From contig NZ_SSBI01000058.1 in NCBI RefSeq assembly GCF_004795015.1, positions 1 through 49,950 of the forward strand: a stretch of 49,950 bases of DNA, in the 5' to 3' direction. Below are positions 22,813 through 30,854 of this stretch, piece after piece. Each line of letters starts with the position of its first letter. The stretch's first letter is position 1. A program made the position numbers and the translations under genes. The DNA comes from Streptomyces sp. A1277. Lineage in GTDB: Bacteria > Actinomycetota > Actinomycetes > Streptomycetales > Streptomycetaceae. Under the pieces are notes generated by a model. That model had not been told where the DNA came from. It searched no databases and saw nothing but the letters and a program-made list of their open reading frames with translations.

Positions 22813-25251
22813 ATGAGCAGCCTCTTTGACGACAGTTTCCTGGCCGGCCTCCAGTCCGAGGAGGAACGGCCCCCGCCGCCCCCCGAGGACTCCGCACCCG
22901 AAGCGGTGCCGGAGGACCTTTTCGCGGGCGTGTTCGACGGGCCCCCGCCCCCGCGCGACGCGTACTACCGCGACGGCGCCCACCGCCCCGTCATCGACCC
23001 GGCGGCCCTGCTCGACGGGCTGAACACCGAGCAGCGCGCCGCCGTCGTGCACGCCGGTTCCCCGCTGCTCATCGTCGCCGGCGCCGGCTCCGGCAAGACC
23101 CGGGTGCTGACCCACCGCATCGCCCACCTCCTGGCCGAGCGCGGAGTGCACCCCGGCCAGATCCTGGCGATCACCTTCACCAACAAGGCCGCCGGCGAGA
23201 TGAAGGAGCGCGTCGAGCAGCTCGTCGGGCCCCGGGCCAACGCCATGTGGGTCATGACCTTCCACAGCGCGTGCGTCCGCATCCTTCGCCGCGAGTCGAA
23301 GAAGCTCGGCTTCACCTCCTCGTTCTCGATCTACGACGCGGCCGACTCCAAGCGGCTGATGGCCCTGGTCTGCCGCGACCTGGAGCTGGACCCGAAGCGC
23401 TACCCGCCGAAGTCGTTCACCGCCAAGGTCTCCAACCTCAAGAACGAGCTCATCGACGAGGAGACCTTCGCGGGTCAGGCAACCGATGGTTTCGAGAAGA
23501 CCCTCGCCCAGGCGTACGCGATGTACCAGGCCCGGCTGCGCGAGGCCAACGCGCTGGACTTCGACGACATCATCATGACGACGGTCCACCTGCTCCAGGC
23601 ATTCCCCGACGTCGCCGAGCACTACCGCCGCCGCTTCCGGCACGTCCTGGTCGACGAGTACCAGGACACCAACCACGCGCAGTACACCCTCGTACGGGAG
23701 CTGGTCGGCCCGGCCGGCCCCGAGGACGCCCCCGCCGAGCTGTGCGTCGTGGGTGACGCGGACCAGTCGATCTACGCCTTCCGGGGCGCGACCATCCGCA
23801 ACATCCTCCAGTTCGAGGAGGACTACCCGGACGCGACGACGATCCTGCTGGAGCAGAACTACCGCTCCACCCAGACGATCCTGTCCGCCGCCAACGCGGT
23901 CATCGAGCGCAACGAGAGCCGCCGCCCCAAGAACCTGTGGACCAACGCCGGCACCGGCGCCCGCATCACCGGCTACGTCGCGGACACCGAGCACGACGAG
24001 GCGCAGTTCGTCGCCGAGGAGATCGACCGCCTCACCGACGCGGGCGACGCCAAGGCCGGCGACGTCGCCGTCTTCTACCGGACGAACGCGCAGTCCCGTG
24101 TCTTCGAGGAGATCTTCATCCGCGTCGGCCTGCCCTACAAGGTCGTCGGCGGCGTGCGCTTCTACGAGCGCAAGGAGGTCCGGGACGTCCTGGCCTACCT
24201 CCGGGTCCTGGCCAACCCCGAGGACACCGTCCCGCTCCGCCGCATCCTGAACGTCCCCAAGCGCGGCATCGGCGACCGCGCCGAGGCGATGATCGACGCC
24301 CTGTCCCTGCGCGAGAAGATCAGCTTCCCGCAGGCGCTGCGCCGCGTGGACGAGGCGTACGGCATGGCCGCCCGCTCCGCCAACGCCGTGAAGCGGTTCA
24401 ACACGCTGATGGAGGAGCTGCGCACGGTCGTGGAGTCCGGAGCCGGCCCGGCCGTGGTGCTCGAAGCGGTCCTGGAGCGTACGGGCTACCTCGCCGAGCT
24501 CCAGGCGTCCACCGACCCGCAGGACGAGACCCGCATCGAGAACCTCCAGGAGCTGGCCGCCGTCGCGCTCGAATTCGAGCAGGAGCGCGGCGAGGAGGAG
24601 GGCGCGGGCACCCTCGCGGAGTTCCTGGAGAAGGTGGCGCTCGTCGCCGACTCCGACCAGATCCCCGACGAGGACACCGACGGCTCCGGCGTCATCACGC
24701 TGATGACCCTGCACACGGCGAAGGGCCTCGAATTCCCGGTGGTCTTCCTGACCGGCATGGAGGACGGCGTCTTCCCGCACATGCGGGCGCTGGGCCAGGT
24801 CAAGGAGCTGGAGGAGGAGCGCCGCCTCGCGTACGTCGGCATCACCCGCGCCCGCGAGCGGCTGTACCTGACCCGGGCGGCCATGCGCAGCGCCTGGGGC
24901 CAGCCCTCGTACAACCCACCGTCGCGGTTCCTGGAGGAGATCCCGGACCAGCACCTGGACTGGAAGCGCAAGGGCCCGATGGCCGCCCCGGCGGGGCCCA
25001 CATCGGGCATCACCTCGTCGCTCTCCGCCTCCCGCGCCCGCTCCGGCCCGTCCGGCTTCGCCACCCGGCGGACCTCGGACAAGCCGACGATCACCCTGGT
25101 GGCGGGCGACCGGGTCACGCACGACCAGTTCGGCCTGGGCACGGTGACGGCGGTCGAGGGCGTCGGCGACCAGGCGAAGGCCACGGTCGACTTCGGCGAC
25201 GACCGGCCGAAGAAGCTGCTCCTGAGGTACGCGCCGGTGCAGAAGCTCTGA
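22813..25251 (+). CDS. pcrA: ATP-dependent DNA helicase PcrA/UvrD
   Basis: This superfamily 1A 3'-5' DNA helicase acts in repair and replication-fork clearance. An acidic, Pro-rich N-terminal extension (~65 residues) precedes LNTEQRAAV (Q motif), GAGSGKTRVL (Walker A), FTNKAAGEM, LVDEYQDTNHAQ (Walker B), GDADQSIYAFRGA (motif III), LEQNYRST, TLHTAKGLEFPVVFL (motif V) and YVGITRARERLYL (motif VI). The end (VTHDQFGLGTVTAV to YAPVQKL) is the Tudor-like tail that binds RNA polymerase in PcrA. Length (812 aa) is normal for actinobacteria. TAGACT (22798-22803) lies 9 nt before the ATG, so a leaderless transcript is likely. Confidence 0.97.
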   Translation: MSSLFDDSFLAGLQSEEERPPPPPEDSAPEAVPEDLFAGVFDGPPPPRDAYYRDGAHRPVIDPAALLDGLNTEQRAAVVHAGSPLLIVAGAGSGKTRVLTHRIAHLLAERGVHPGQILAITFTNKAAGEMKERVEQLVGPRANAMWVMTFHSACVRILRRESKKLGFTSSFSIYDAADSKRLMALVCRDLELDPKRYPPKSFTAKVSNLKNELIDEETFAGQATDGFEKTLAQAYAMYQARLREANALDFDDIIMTTVHLLQAFPDVAEHYRRRFRHVLVDEYQDTNHAQYTLVRELVGPAGPEDAPAELCVVGDADQSIYAFRGATIRNILQFEEDYPDATTILLEQNYRSTQTILSAANAVIERNESRRPKNLWTNAGTGARITGYVADTEHDEAQFVAEEIDRLTDAGDAKAGDVAVFYRTNAQSRVFEEIFIRVGLPYKVVGGVRFYERKEVRDVLAYLRVLANPEDTVPLRRILNVPKRGIGDRAEAMIDALSLREKISFPQALRRVDEAYGMAARSANAVKRFNTLMEELRTVVESGAGPAVVLEAVLERTGYLAELQASTDPQDETRIENLQELAAVALEFEQERGEEEGAGTLAEFLEKVALVADSDQIPDEDTDGSGVITLMTLHTAKGLEFPVVFLTGMEDGVFPHMRALGQVKELEEERRLAYVGITRARERLYLTRAAMRSAWGQPSYNPPSRFLEEIPDQHLDWKRKGPMAAPAGPTSGITSSLSASRARSGPSGFATRRTSDKPTITLVAGDRVTHDQFGLGTVTAVEGVGDQAKATVDFGDDRPKKLLLRYAPVQKL

Positions 25252-25260
25252 CGCCCGCCT

Positions 25261-25317
25261 GACGGCCCCGGGGCTCTTGGGGCTGACGGCCCCGGGGCTC
25301 TTGGGGCTCCGGGGCCG
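25261..25317. repeat. 24-bp tandem duplication forming a terminator hairpin
   Basis: Two identical 24-bp units (25261-25284 and 25285-25308) follow the pcrA stop. The second unit with its right flank makes a stem CGGCCCCGG/CCGGGGCCG (25287-25295 with 25309-25317). It probably terminates both pcrA and the convergent M23 gene. Confidence 0.8.
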
Positions 25318-25330
25318 GGCGGTTACCTGC

Positions 25331-26974
25331 TCAGGTCGGGTTGACGCCGTGGCTGCGGAGCCAGGGCAGCGGGTCGATGGCCGCGCCGCCGCCGGGCCGC
25401 ACCTCGAAGTGCATGTGCGGACCGGTCGAGTTCCCGGAGCTCCCGGAGTACGCGATGACGTCGCCCGCCTTGACCTGGCCCGAGCGGATACGGGTGCTGC
25501 TGAGGTGGCAGTACCAGGTCTCGGTGCCGTCCGCCATGGTCACGATGGCCATGTTGCCGTAGGCGCTGTTGTACTGCGTACGGACGGTGCCATCGGTCGC
25601 GGCCATCACCGGGGTGCCGTACTGGACCGGGAAGTCGATGCCCGTGTGCACGGACATCCAGTTGACGCCCGCCTGGCCGAAGTACGCGCTCAGCCCGTGC
25701 TGCTTGACCGGCATCACGAACTTGGGGCGCAGGGCCTCCTTGCGGGCCGCCTCCGCCGCGCGCTTCCTCTTCTCGGCGGCCTGCCGCTCCTTGAGGTCGA
25801 TGCGCTCCTGGGTACGGCTGGCGCGGTCCGCGAAGTTCTCCGCGTCGGCCCTGAGGTTGGCGAGCTGGGTGTCCAGAGCGTTGTTGGCCGCGACCGGCTT
25901 GACCGTGCCGGGGTCGGCGGCGGCCATCGTCGTGGTCGCGTCCTTCTTCGCCTCGTCCCCGCCCATGCCGCTCACGGAGGCGGCGGCGATCCCGGCCACG
26001 CTCATCACGCAGGCGGAGGGAACGGCGACGGTGAGGAGTGCGGAACGCTTCGCGGGGGAACGCCTGCGGCTGCGGCCACCGCTGCGGGTGCCGGGCCGGC
26101 CGGCGGGGTGGTGCGCGTCGACCGGGGCGAGATCGGGGTGCTCGGCGGGGCCGGTGGAGTCGGCGAGGTCGGCGGGGTCGGCGGGGTCGGCGGGGTCGGC
26201 CGGGTCGGCGAGGCCGGCCGGGCCGGCCGGGCCGGTGCCGGGCTCGTACGTCTCGTGCGGCTCGTAGGCGTCGTACGTGTCGTGGGCGTCGTGCGTCGCA
26301 GGGGCGTCGTGCGTCACGTACGTGTCGTGTGCCTCGTACGCGTCCCGCGCCTCGTGGGCCCCATGTGCCGCGTGTGCCTCATGTGCCGCGCGTGCCTCGT
26401 ACGTGTCTGCCGGGGGGTTCTGTTCGGCTTCGTTCGAGCCGGTCAGGTTTTGCATATTTTGCCGAGCGTGCTCGGGCGTGGCGCCGGTGTTCCAGGCGGT
26501 GGCGTCGTACGCGCCGGTGTCGTACGACCCCGTGTCGTCGGCCTGCCACGGGGTAGCGGTGTTCCAGGCGGTGGTGTCCCACTGGCCGGAGGAGTCCGGG
26601 GCGCCGCCCTGCGTGGGGATGCCGGGGGCGTAGCCCTCCGTCGGCAGCCAGGTGGCGGCGGTGTCGTACGTGGGGGAGGCGTCGTACTGCGGGTGCTGCT
26701 GGGCCTGGTCGGCGTAGGCCGGGTAGTCGGTGGTGAAGTGGCTGTACTCGACGGCCTGATGGGCGCCGGTGTCCCACGGGGAGGAGTCGTACGAGCCGCT
26801 GTATCCGGATCCGGCTTCTCCGCCGGTGTACGGGGTGCCGTAGCCCCCTGCGGTGTCGTACGAGCCGTCGTAGGTGCCGGGGAGGGATCCGAAGAGCGGG
26901 TCACTGTCGAAGCTGCCCGTGGAGTGACCGTCGTATCCGGCATACCCGGCGGCGTGGGGGTGCTGGTCGTTCAC
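25331..26974 (-). CDS. Membrane-anchored M23 peptidase with long repetitive cytoplasmic region
   Basis: The first ~330 residues are low complexity: Tyr/Asp/Gly/Thr-rich, then a His/Ala/Asp/Glu/Tyr-rich stretch, then (ADP)n repeats and a basic patch RSGGRSRRRSPAKR. One helix (LLTVAVPSACVMSVAGIAAASV) crosses the membrane. A coiled coil follows (RTQERIDLKERQAAEKRKRA), then the LytM/M23 domain with zinc ligands His443 and Asp447 (HTGID) and the HxH pair His520/His522 (HMHFEV). All zinc-site motifs are intact, so it should cut peptidoglycan cross-links. The GTG start has GAGAGAAG upstream. Confidence 0.9.
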   Translation of the reverse strand: MNDQHPHAAGYAGYDGHSTGSFDSDPLFGSLPGTYDGSYDTAGGYGTPYTGGEAGSGYSGSYDSSPWDTGAHQAVEYSHFTTDYPAYADQAQQHPQYDASPTYDTAATWLPTEGYAPGIPTQGGAPDSSGQWDTTAWNTATPWQADDTGSYDTGAYDATAWNTGATPEHARQNMQNLTGSNEAEQNPPADTYEARAAHEAHAAHGAHEARDAYEAHDTYVTHDAPATHDAHDTYDAYEPHETYEPGTGPAGPAGLADPADPADPADPADLADSTGPAEHPDLAPVDAHHPAGRPGTRSGGRSRRRSPAKRSALLTVAVPSACVMSVAGIAAASVSGMGGDEAKKDATTTMAAADPGTVKPVAANNALDTQLANLRADAENFADRASRTQERIDLKERQAAEKRKRAAEAARKEALRPKFVMPVKQHGLSAYFGQAGVNWMSVHTGIDFPVQYGTPVMAATDGTVRTQYNSAYGNMAIVTMADGTETWYCHLSSTRIRSGQVKAGDVIAYSGSSGNSTGPHMHFEVRPGGGAAIDPLPWLRSHGVNPT

Positions 26975-27045
26975 CAACTTCTCTCTCGCCTCGGCAGCAG
27001 GACCAGTCCGGGGCGTGGGGACCCCGGGGCTAAGCAGTGGCCGCG

Positions 27046-27075
27046 ACTGTACCCGGCGGTATCCGCCGCCGACAA
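27046..27075 (-). promoter_or_regulatory. Promoter of the M23 gene with an internal palindrome
   Basis: Minus-strand TTGTCG (27070-27075) and TACAGT (27046-27051) are spaced by 18 nt, a good HrdB-type promoter about 70 nt from the start codon. The spacer contains a perfect 6-3-6 palindrome, CGGCGG-TAT-CCGCCG (27054-27068), well placed for a repressor. Confidence 0.5.
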
Positions 27076-27174
27076 TCTTCGACGGCTCCGCGGGGCACGG
27101 GAAAAGGGGCAATCGGCTGTCTTTCGACGGCGCCCGCACAGAGCCTTGGCCCTATGTTCGAAGCCTGTTCGGTT

Positions 27175-28134
27175 TCAGGCGACGGAGGCCGAGCCGGTAG
27201 GCCCGGTGGACCCGTGGGCGGGCTCCGCCACGTCGAGCGCCTGGCGTACGGCCGCCGCCACGGCCGGGTGCACCGGCAGCGCGAGGTGCCCGATGCCGGT
27301 GACGCGTACGTTCACCGCGTCGAGGTCCGGGTGCTCGACGCAGGCCGCCTCGGGCGGGACGATCACCCGGTCCAGCTCGCTCCAGAAGCTGACGAACCGG
27401 GTACGGCAGCCGGGCGCGGGCAGCCTCAGCTCCTCGATCGGGCCCGAGCCGCTGCGCATCTGGCGCACGATGGGCAGCGCGCCGGCCAGCGGGGCTACGG
27501 CGGTGCCGGCGTGCGGCGTACCCAGCGTGACCAGGGTGCGGACCCGGTGGTCACCGCCCAGGCGCTGGACGTAGTAGCGCGCGATGAGCCCCCCGAGGCT
27601 GTGGCCCACGATGTCGACCCGGTGGTGACCGGTGCGGGCGCAGATCTCCTCGATGTGCCGGTCCAGCAACTCCGCGGCCGTACGGATGTCGCTGGTCAGC
27701 GGGGAGTGGTTGAGCGACTCCAGATGGCGCCAGCCGTGCCGGGCCAGCGAGCGGCGCAGCAGGACGAAGACCGAACGGTTGTCGATGAAACCGTGCAGAA
27801 AGACGACGGGTGGCCGGTCGGCGCCCTCGCCGGCCGGCAGGTCGCAGGCGACACGGGCAGCCGGGGCCTCCTCGGGGCGCCGTTCGCCGGCGATGCCGGT
27901 CGGATACAGCAGCGCGTGCCCGGCGAGCACCGCGAGCTCCAGCGCGGTCGCTCTCAGCAGCGCGGCCGACACGGAAGGCATCGCGAGGGATGGCATCGCG
28001 AGGGATGGCATCGGTAGAGACGGAATCGGCAGAGCCGAGATCGGTAGGGAGAGGATCGGTAGGGAGAGGAACGAGGGGAACGAGGGGATCGAGGGGATCG
28101 GTAGGGAGGCGATCGGCAGGCTCGGGGTCTTCAT
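27175..28134 (-). CDS. Secreted or membrane-associated lipase/esterase, alpha/beta hydrolase
   Basis: The hydrolase core starts near residue 85: VVFLHGFIDNR (oxyanion loop), VDIVGHSLGGLIARYY with nucleophile Ser179, LVTLGTPHAGTAVAPLAG typical of triacylglycerol lipases, a probable Asp in SELDRVIVPPEAA and the catalytic His in GIGHLALPVHP. The N-terminus is unusual: about 50 residues of Ser/Leu/Pro/Ile/Met repeats, then a hydrophobic stretch LLRATALELAVLAGHALLY that may be the true membrane segment. ATG 28134 has a strong RBS (GGAGG, 6 nt spacing), so the repeats are genuinely translated. Lipid substrate unknown. Confidence 0.88.
   Translation of the reverse strand: MKTPSLPIASLPIPSIPSFPSFLSLPILSLPISALPIPSLPMPSLAMPSLAMPSVSAALLRATALELAVLAGHALLYPTGIAGERRPEEAPAARVACDLPAGEGADRPPVVFLHGFIDNRSVFVLLRRSLARHGWRHLESLNHSPLTSDIRTAAELLDRHIEEICARTGHHRVDIVGHSLGGLIARYYVQRLGGDHRVRTLVTLGTPHAGTAVAPLAGALPIVRQMRSGSGPIEELRLPAPGCRTRFVSFWSELDRVIVPPEAACVEHPDLDAVNVRVTGIGHLALPVHPAVAAAVRQALDVAEPAHGSTGPTGSASVA
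27970..28128 (-). repeat. Degenerate 15-bp repeats encoding SLP(I/M)-rich lipase N-terminus
   Basis: The coding strand carries many variants of a 15-bp unit (minus-strand reading CTCCCTACCGATC and relatives), giving units such as SLPIP, SIPSF, SLPIL, SALPI, SLPMP and SLAMP. Two 15-bp units near 27975-28010 are almost identical. The pattern suggests slippage-driven growth. Confidence 0.75.
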
Positions 28135-28224
28135 GGTCGACCTCCTGCTCCGGCGCCCGGGAAGGGGGCTCCCTTCCCGTATGCCCTGGTGGGGCGCCGT
28201 CTCGGAGGTCAGGTCCAGGTGGCC

Positions 28225-28263
28225 CGTACCACCGTGCCGTGCGGCTGACGGCGCGGTGGTACG
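28225..28263. promoter_or_regulatory. 15-bp hairpin upstream of the lipase gene
   Basis: Arms 28225-28239 and 28249-28263 pair over 15 positions with one G-T mismatch and a 9-nt loop. It sits 91 nt upstream of the lipase start and 171 nt before icmB on the other strand. It may be a leader structure for the lipase or a boundary element; no gene lies in this gap. Confidence 0.4.
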
Positions 28264-28433
28264 GCGACCCGACGCGGCTCCCCGGGCGCCCGGCCTCGGC
28301 GCCCGTGAACAATGTCCCATGTGTGATTTCCCCCTCCCGGTCCACCGCGAAACGGCGGCTTGCGGGATGCTGTGGATAACGTTCGTTCACATCCCCGGCC
28401 CTTCAGGCACGGGAGACGCATGTGGAGGCAGTG

Positions 28434-28847
28434 ATGGGTGTGACCGGTCCGATCCGTGTGGTGGTGGCGAAGCCGGGCCTCGACGGCCATGACCGCGGGG
28501 CCAAGGTGATCGCGCGGGCGCTGCGGGACGCCGGTATGGAAGTCATCTACACGGGGCTCCACCAGACGCCCGAGCAGATCGTGGACACCGCCATCCAGGA
28601 GGACGCCGACGCGATCGGCCTCTCGATTCTCTCGGGCGCGCACAACACCCTGTTCGCGAAGGTGATCGAGCTGCTGAAGGAGCGCGAGGCGGAGGACATC
28701 AAGGTCTTCGGCGGCGGCATCATCCCGGAGGCGGACATCGCACCGCTGAAGGAGCAGGGTGTCGCGGAGATCTTCACCCCCGGCGCGACGACCACCGCGA
28801 TCGTCGACTGGGTCAACGCGAACGTCCGCCAGCCCGCCGAGGCGTGA
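28434..28847 (+). CDS. icmB: Isobutyryl-CoA mutase small (cobalamin-binding) subunit
   Basis: This 137-residue stand-alone B12-binding domain has the DxHxxG signature (LDGHDRGAKV), then SILSGAHNTLF and VFGGGIIPEAD. It would bind adenosylcobalamin and pair with a separate large subunit (IcmA, not in this window) to interconvert isobutyryl-CoA and n-butyryl-CoA, linking valine catabolism to fatty-acid and polyketide precursors. Sequence and length agree with Streptomyces IcmB from memory. ATG 28434 is chosen because GGAGG lies 5 nt upstream; ATG 28422 would add four residues. A methylmalonyl-CoA mutase small domain is the alternative. Confidence 0.9.
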   Translation: MGVTGPIRVVVAKPGLDGHDRGAKVIARALRDAGMEVIYTGLHQTPEQIVDTAIQEDADAIGLSILSGAHNTLFAKVIELLKEREAEDIKVFGGGIIPEADIAPLKEQGVAEIFTPGATTTAIVDWVNANVRQPAEA

Positions 28848-28880
28848 CCCGGCCCGGGTGCCGGGGGTCGCTGCGGCCCA

Positions 28881-28955
28881 CGTCCGCCCCCGCCGGGCGG
28901 TAGGCGTGTCACCGTCCGCCCCCGCCGGGCGGTAGGCGTGTCACCGTCCGCCCGA
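28881..28955. repeat. 32-bp tandem repeat with hairpin units after icmB
   Basis: Two identical 32-bp units (28881-28912 and 28913-28944) and a partial third. Each complete unit contains CCGCCC and GGGCGG arms around CCGCC, a small hairpin. They start 34 nt after the icmB stop and could act as serial terminators. Confidence 0.85.
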
Positions 28956-29010
28956 GCACTCGGCGCCTCCCGGGGTGGCCGAACCCGCGCTGGGGCGGCC
29001 CCGCACCGCC

Positions 29011-29175
29011 CGGAGGCTCACCCCGGTGGCCCCGCGCCCGCCCACGGGCTCACCCCGGCCGCGGGCTCGCCCCGCCCGCGGGCTCACCCTCGCCGCGTGG
29101 GGTCACCCGCCCGCCGCGCGGGCTCGCCCCCGCCGCGCAGGCTCACCCCTGCCGCGCAGGCTCACCCCCGCGCCC
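29011..29175. repeat. Eight degenerate GGCTC(A/G)CCCC repeats between convergent genes
   Basis: The core GGCTC(A/G)CCC, with one GGTCACCC variant, recurs at about 29017, 29049, 29066, 29083, 29102, 29123, 29142 and 29161, mostly 17-21 nt apart, with GC-rich spacers such as CGCCGCGC. The last copies run into the 3' end of the DUF5691 gene, where they encode GGEPARQG. Units are too short and irregular for CRISPR. Confidence 0.75.
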
Positions 29176-30837
29176 CCCGGACAGCTCGCTGTCCATCGTG
29201 GCGCGCACGCGCAGCGTGGAGACCAGGCGCTGGAACGCCTCCGACCAGTAGCCGTTCGCACCGGGGGAGGCGTCCGCCGGTTCGGCGGGGGGCGTGGTCA
29301 GGATCTCCAGGCGGCTTGCCTGGTCCGGGTCGAGGCAGCGTTCGGCGAGGCCCATGACGCCGCTGAAGCTCCACGGGTAGCTGCCCGCGTCGCGGGCTAT
29401 GTCGAGGGCGTCGACCACGGAGCGCCCGAGCGGCTCCGCCCACGGCACCGGGCAGACCCCGAGCAGCTGGAACGCCTCCGACAAGCCGTGTGCGGCGACG
29501 AAATCGGCCACCCAGCTAGCCCGTTCCGCCGGGGGCAGCACCGCCAGGAGCTTCGCCCGCTCGGCGAGCGACGCCGTGCCGGGGCCGTTCGACGGGGGCG
29601 TCGAGGGCGGGCCGAGCAGGGCCCGCGCCCATTCCGCGTCGTGCTGCCGGACCGCCGCCCGGCACCAGGCCCCGTGCAGTTCCTCGCCCCAGCCGTCCGC
29701 GACGGGCAGCGCCACGATCTCGTCCGCGCCGCGCCCGCCGAACCGCGCCGGCCAGACGGAGAGCGGCGAGGACTCCACCAACTGGCCCAGCCACCAGGAC
29801 CGTTCGCCCCGGCCGGAGGGCGGGAGGGCCACCACGCCGTCGCGCTGCATCTCCGCATCGCACTCGTGCGGCGCCTCCACCGCCACGAACGGCTCGTCAC
29901 CGGTCAGCCCGGGGCTCACGCAGGACAGCGCGCGGTCCGCCATCCGGCGGGCGAGCGCCGAACCGGGCAGTGCGGACAGCAACTCGGCGGCGGTCGCCCG
30001 GACATTGCGGCTGCGGTCCGCGAGCGCATGCTCCAGGAACTCCTCGTCCGCGTCGGACAGTCCGGTGCGCAGTGAGTCGACGAACATCAGCCGGTCCTCG
30101 GCCCGTTCCGTCTTCCAGGTGCTGGCGAGCAGCGCCCGGGCGGCCTCCGCGTCCCGTGCCCGTACGGCGCCCAGCAGCGCGACCCGCTCCGCGAACAGGC
30201 CCTCCTCCCAGAGCCGTTGCACCGCTTCCGCGTCGGGCGGCGAAGGCGGCAGCGCGCTTCCGGACGCGCCGCGCAGCGCGAACTTCCACTCCGGATTGAG
30301 CCCGGCCAGCCACAGCCCGCGCGGGCCCGCGAACTCCAGTGCCTGCGGCCGCAGATCGGTGCGGGCCCTGGCCGCGTCCAGCAGGGCGGGCAGGGCGGAG
30401 TCGGGCGCCCGGTAACCGTGCAGGTTGGCGGTGGCCAGCCACTGCGGGATGAGCTCCGTCAGGTCGGGGGCCGTACCGCGTCGGCCGCCGGAACCACCCG
30501 CCGCGGCCCGGTCCGCGAGGAGCTGCGCCAGTCGGCCGCGGGCGGCCCCGGGCAGGGGCGGCCGGGGGTCGTCGGGTGCCGGTGCGGGCCGGGGGGACGC
30601 GGCGGCGGGCAGCAGTCCGGCCCGGCGCCGCACGGTGTGCAGCGCGGCGGCGTCCAGCAACGCCGACGCCGCACCGTCCGGGCCCGCCCCGGAGGCATCC
30701 CCGGGCGGGCGGCGGTCCGTGCCGAGCAGGGCCGAGGTGACCAGGTCCTCCCACGGTGAGGCCGCGAGCACATCGGAGAGCCCCCCGGACGCGGGCGTGG
30801 ACGCGGCGGGCGTGGTGGGTGCGGTGGTGCGGGGCAT
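29143..30837 (-). CDS. DUF5691 family protein, HEAT-like helical
   Basis: This 564-residue soluble protein has no catalytic motif I can see. It is rich in helices with HEAT-like spacing, for example EEFLEHALADRSRNVRATAA followed by ELLSALPG, and conserved-looking blocks such as PWEDLVTSALLGTDRRPP near the N-terminus and GLNPEWKFALRG in the middle. A scaffold or adaptor role is inferred. RBS GAAGGAGG precedes the ATG. It lies 17 nt downstream of the SWIM gene, so the two form one leftward operon, divergent from the MoxR-DUF5682-VWA operon. Its 3' end consists of repeat DNA. Confidence 0.82.
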   Translation of the reverse strand: MPRTTAPTTPAASTPASGGLSDVLAASPWEDLVTSALLGTDRRPPGDASGAGPDGAASALLDAAALHTVRRRAGLLPAAASPRPAPAPDDPRPPLPGAARGRLAQLLADRAAAGGSGGRRGTAPDLTELIPQWLATANLHGYRAPDSALPALLDAARARTDLRPQALEFAGPRGLWLAGLNPEWKFALRGASGSALPPSPPDAEAVQRLWEEGLFAERVALLGAVRARDAEAARALLASTWKTERAEDRLMFVDSLRTGLSDADEEFLEHALADRSRNVRATAAELLSALPGSALARRMADRALSCVSPGLTGDEPFVAVEAPHECDAEMQRDGVVALPPSGRGERSWWLGQLVESSPLSVWPARFGGRGADEIVALPVADGWGEELHGAWCRAAVRQHDAEWARALLGPPSTPPSNGPGTASLAERAKLLAVLPPAERASWVADFVAAHGLSEAFQLLGVCPVPWAEPLGRSVVDALDIARDAGSYPWSFSGVMGLAERCLDPDQASRLEILTTPPAEPADASPGANGYWSEAFQRLVSTLRVRATMDSELSGGRGGEPARQG

Positions 30838-30854
30838 CGTGCCTCCTTCGGGAG

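Noticed and set aside
29011..29175. Possible CRISPR array
   Set aside because: The repeated core is only about 10 bases, spacing is 17-32 nt with repetitive spacers, and there are no cas genes.
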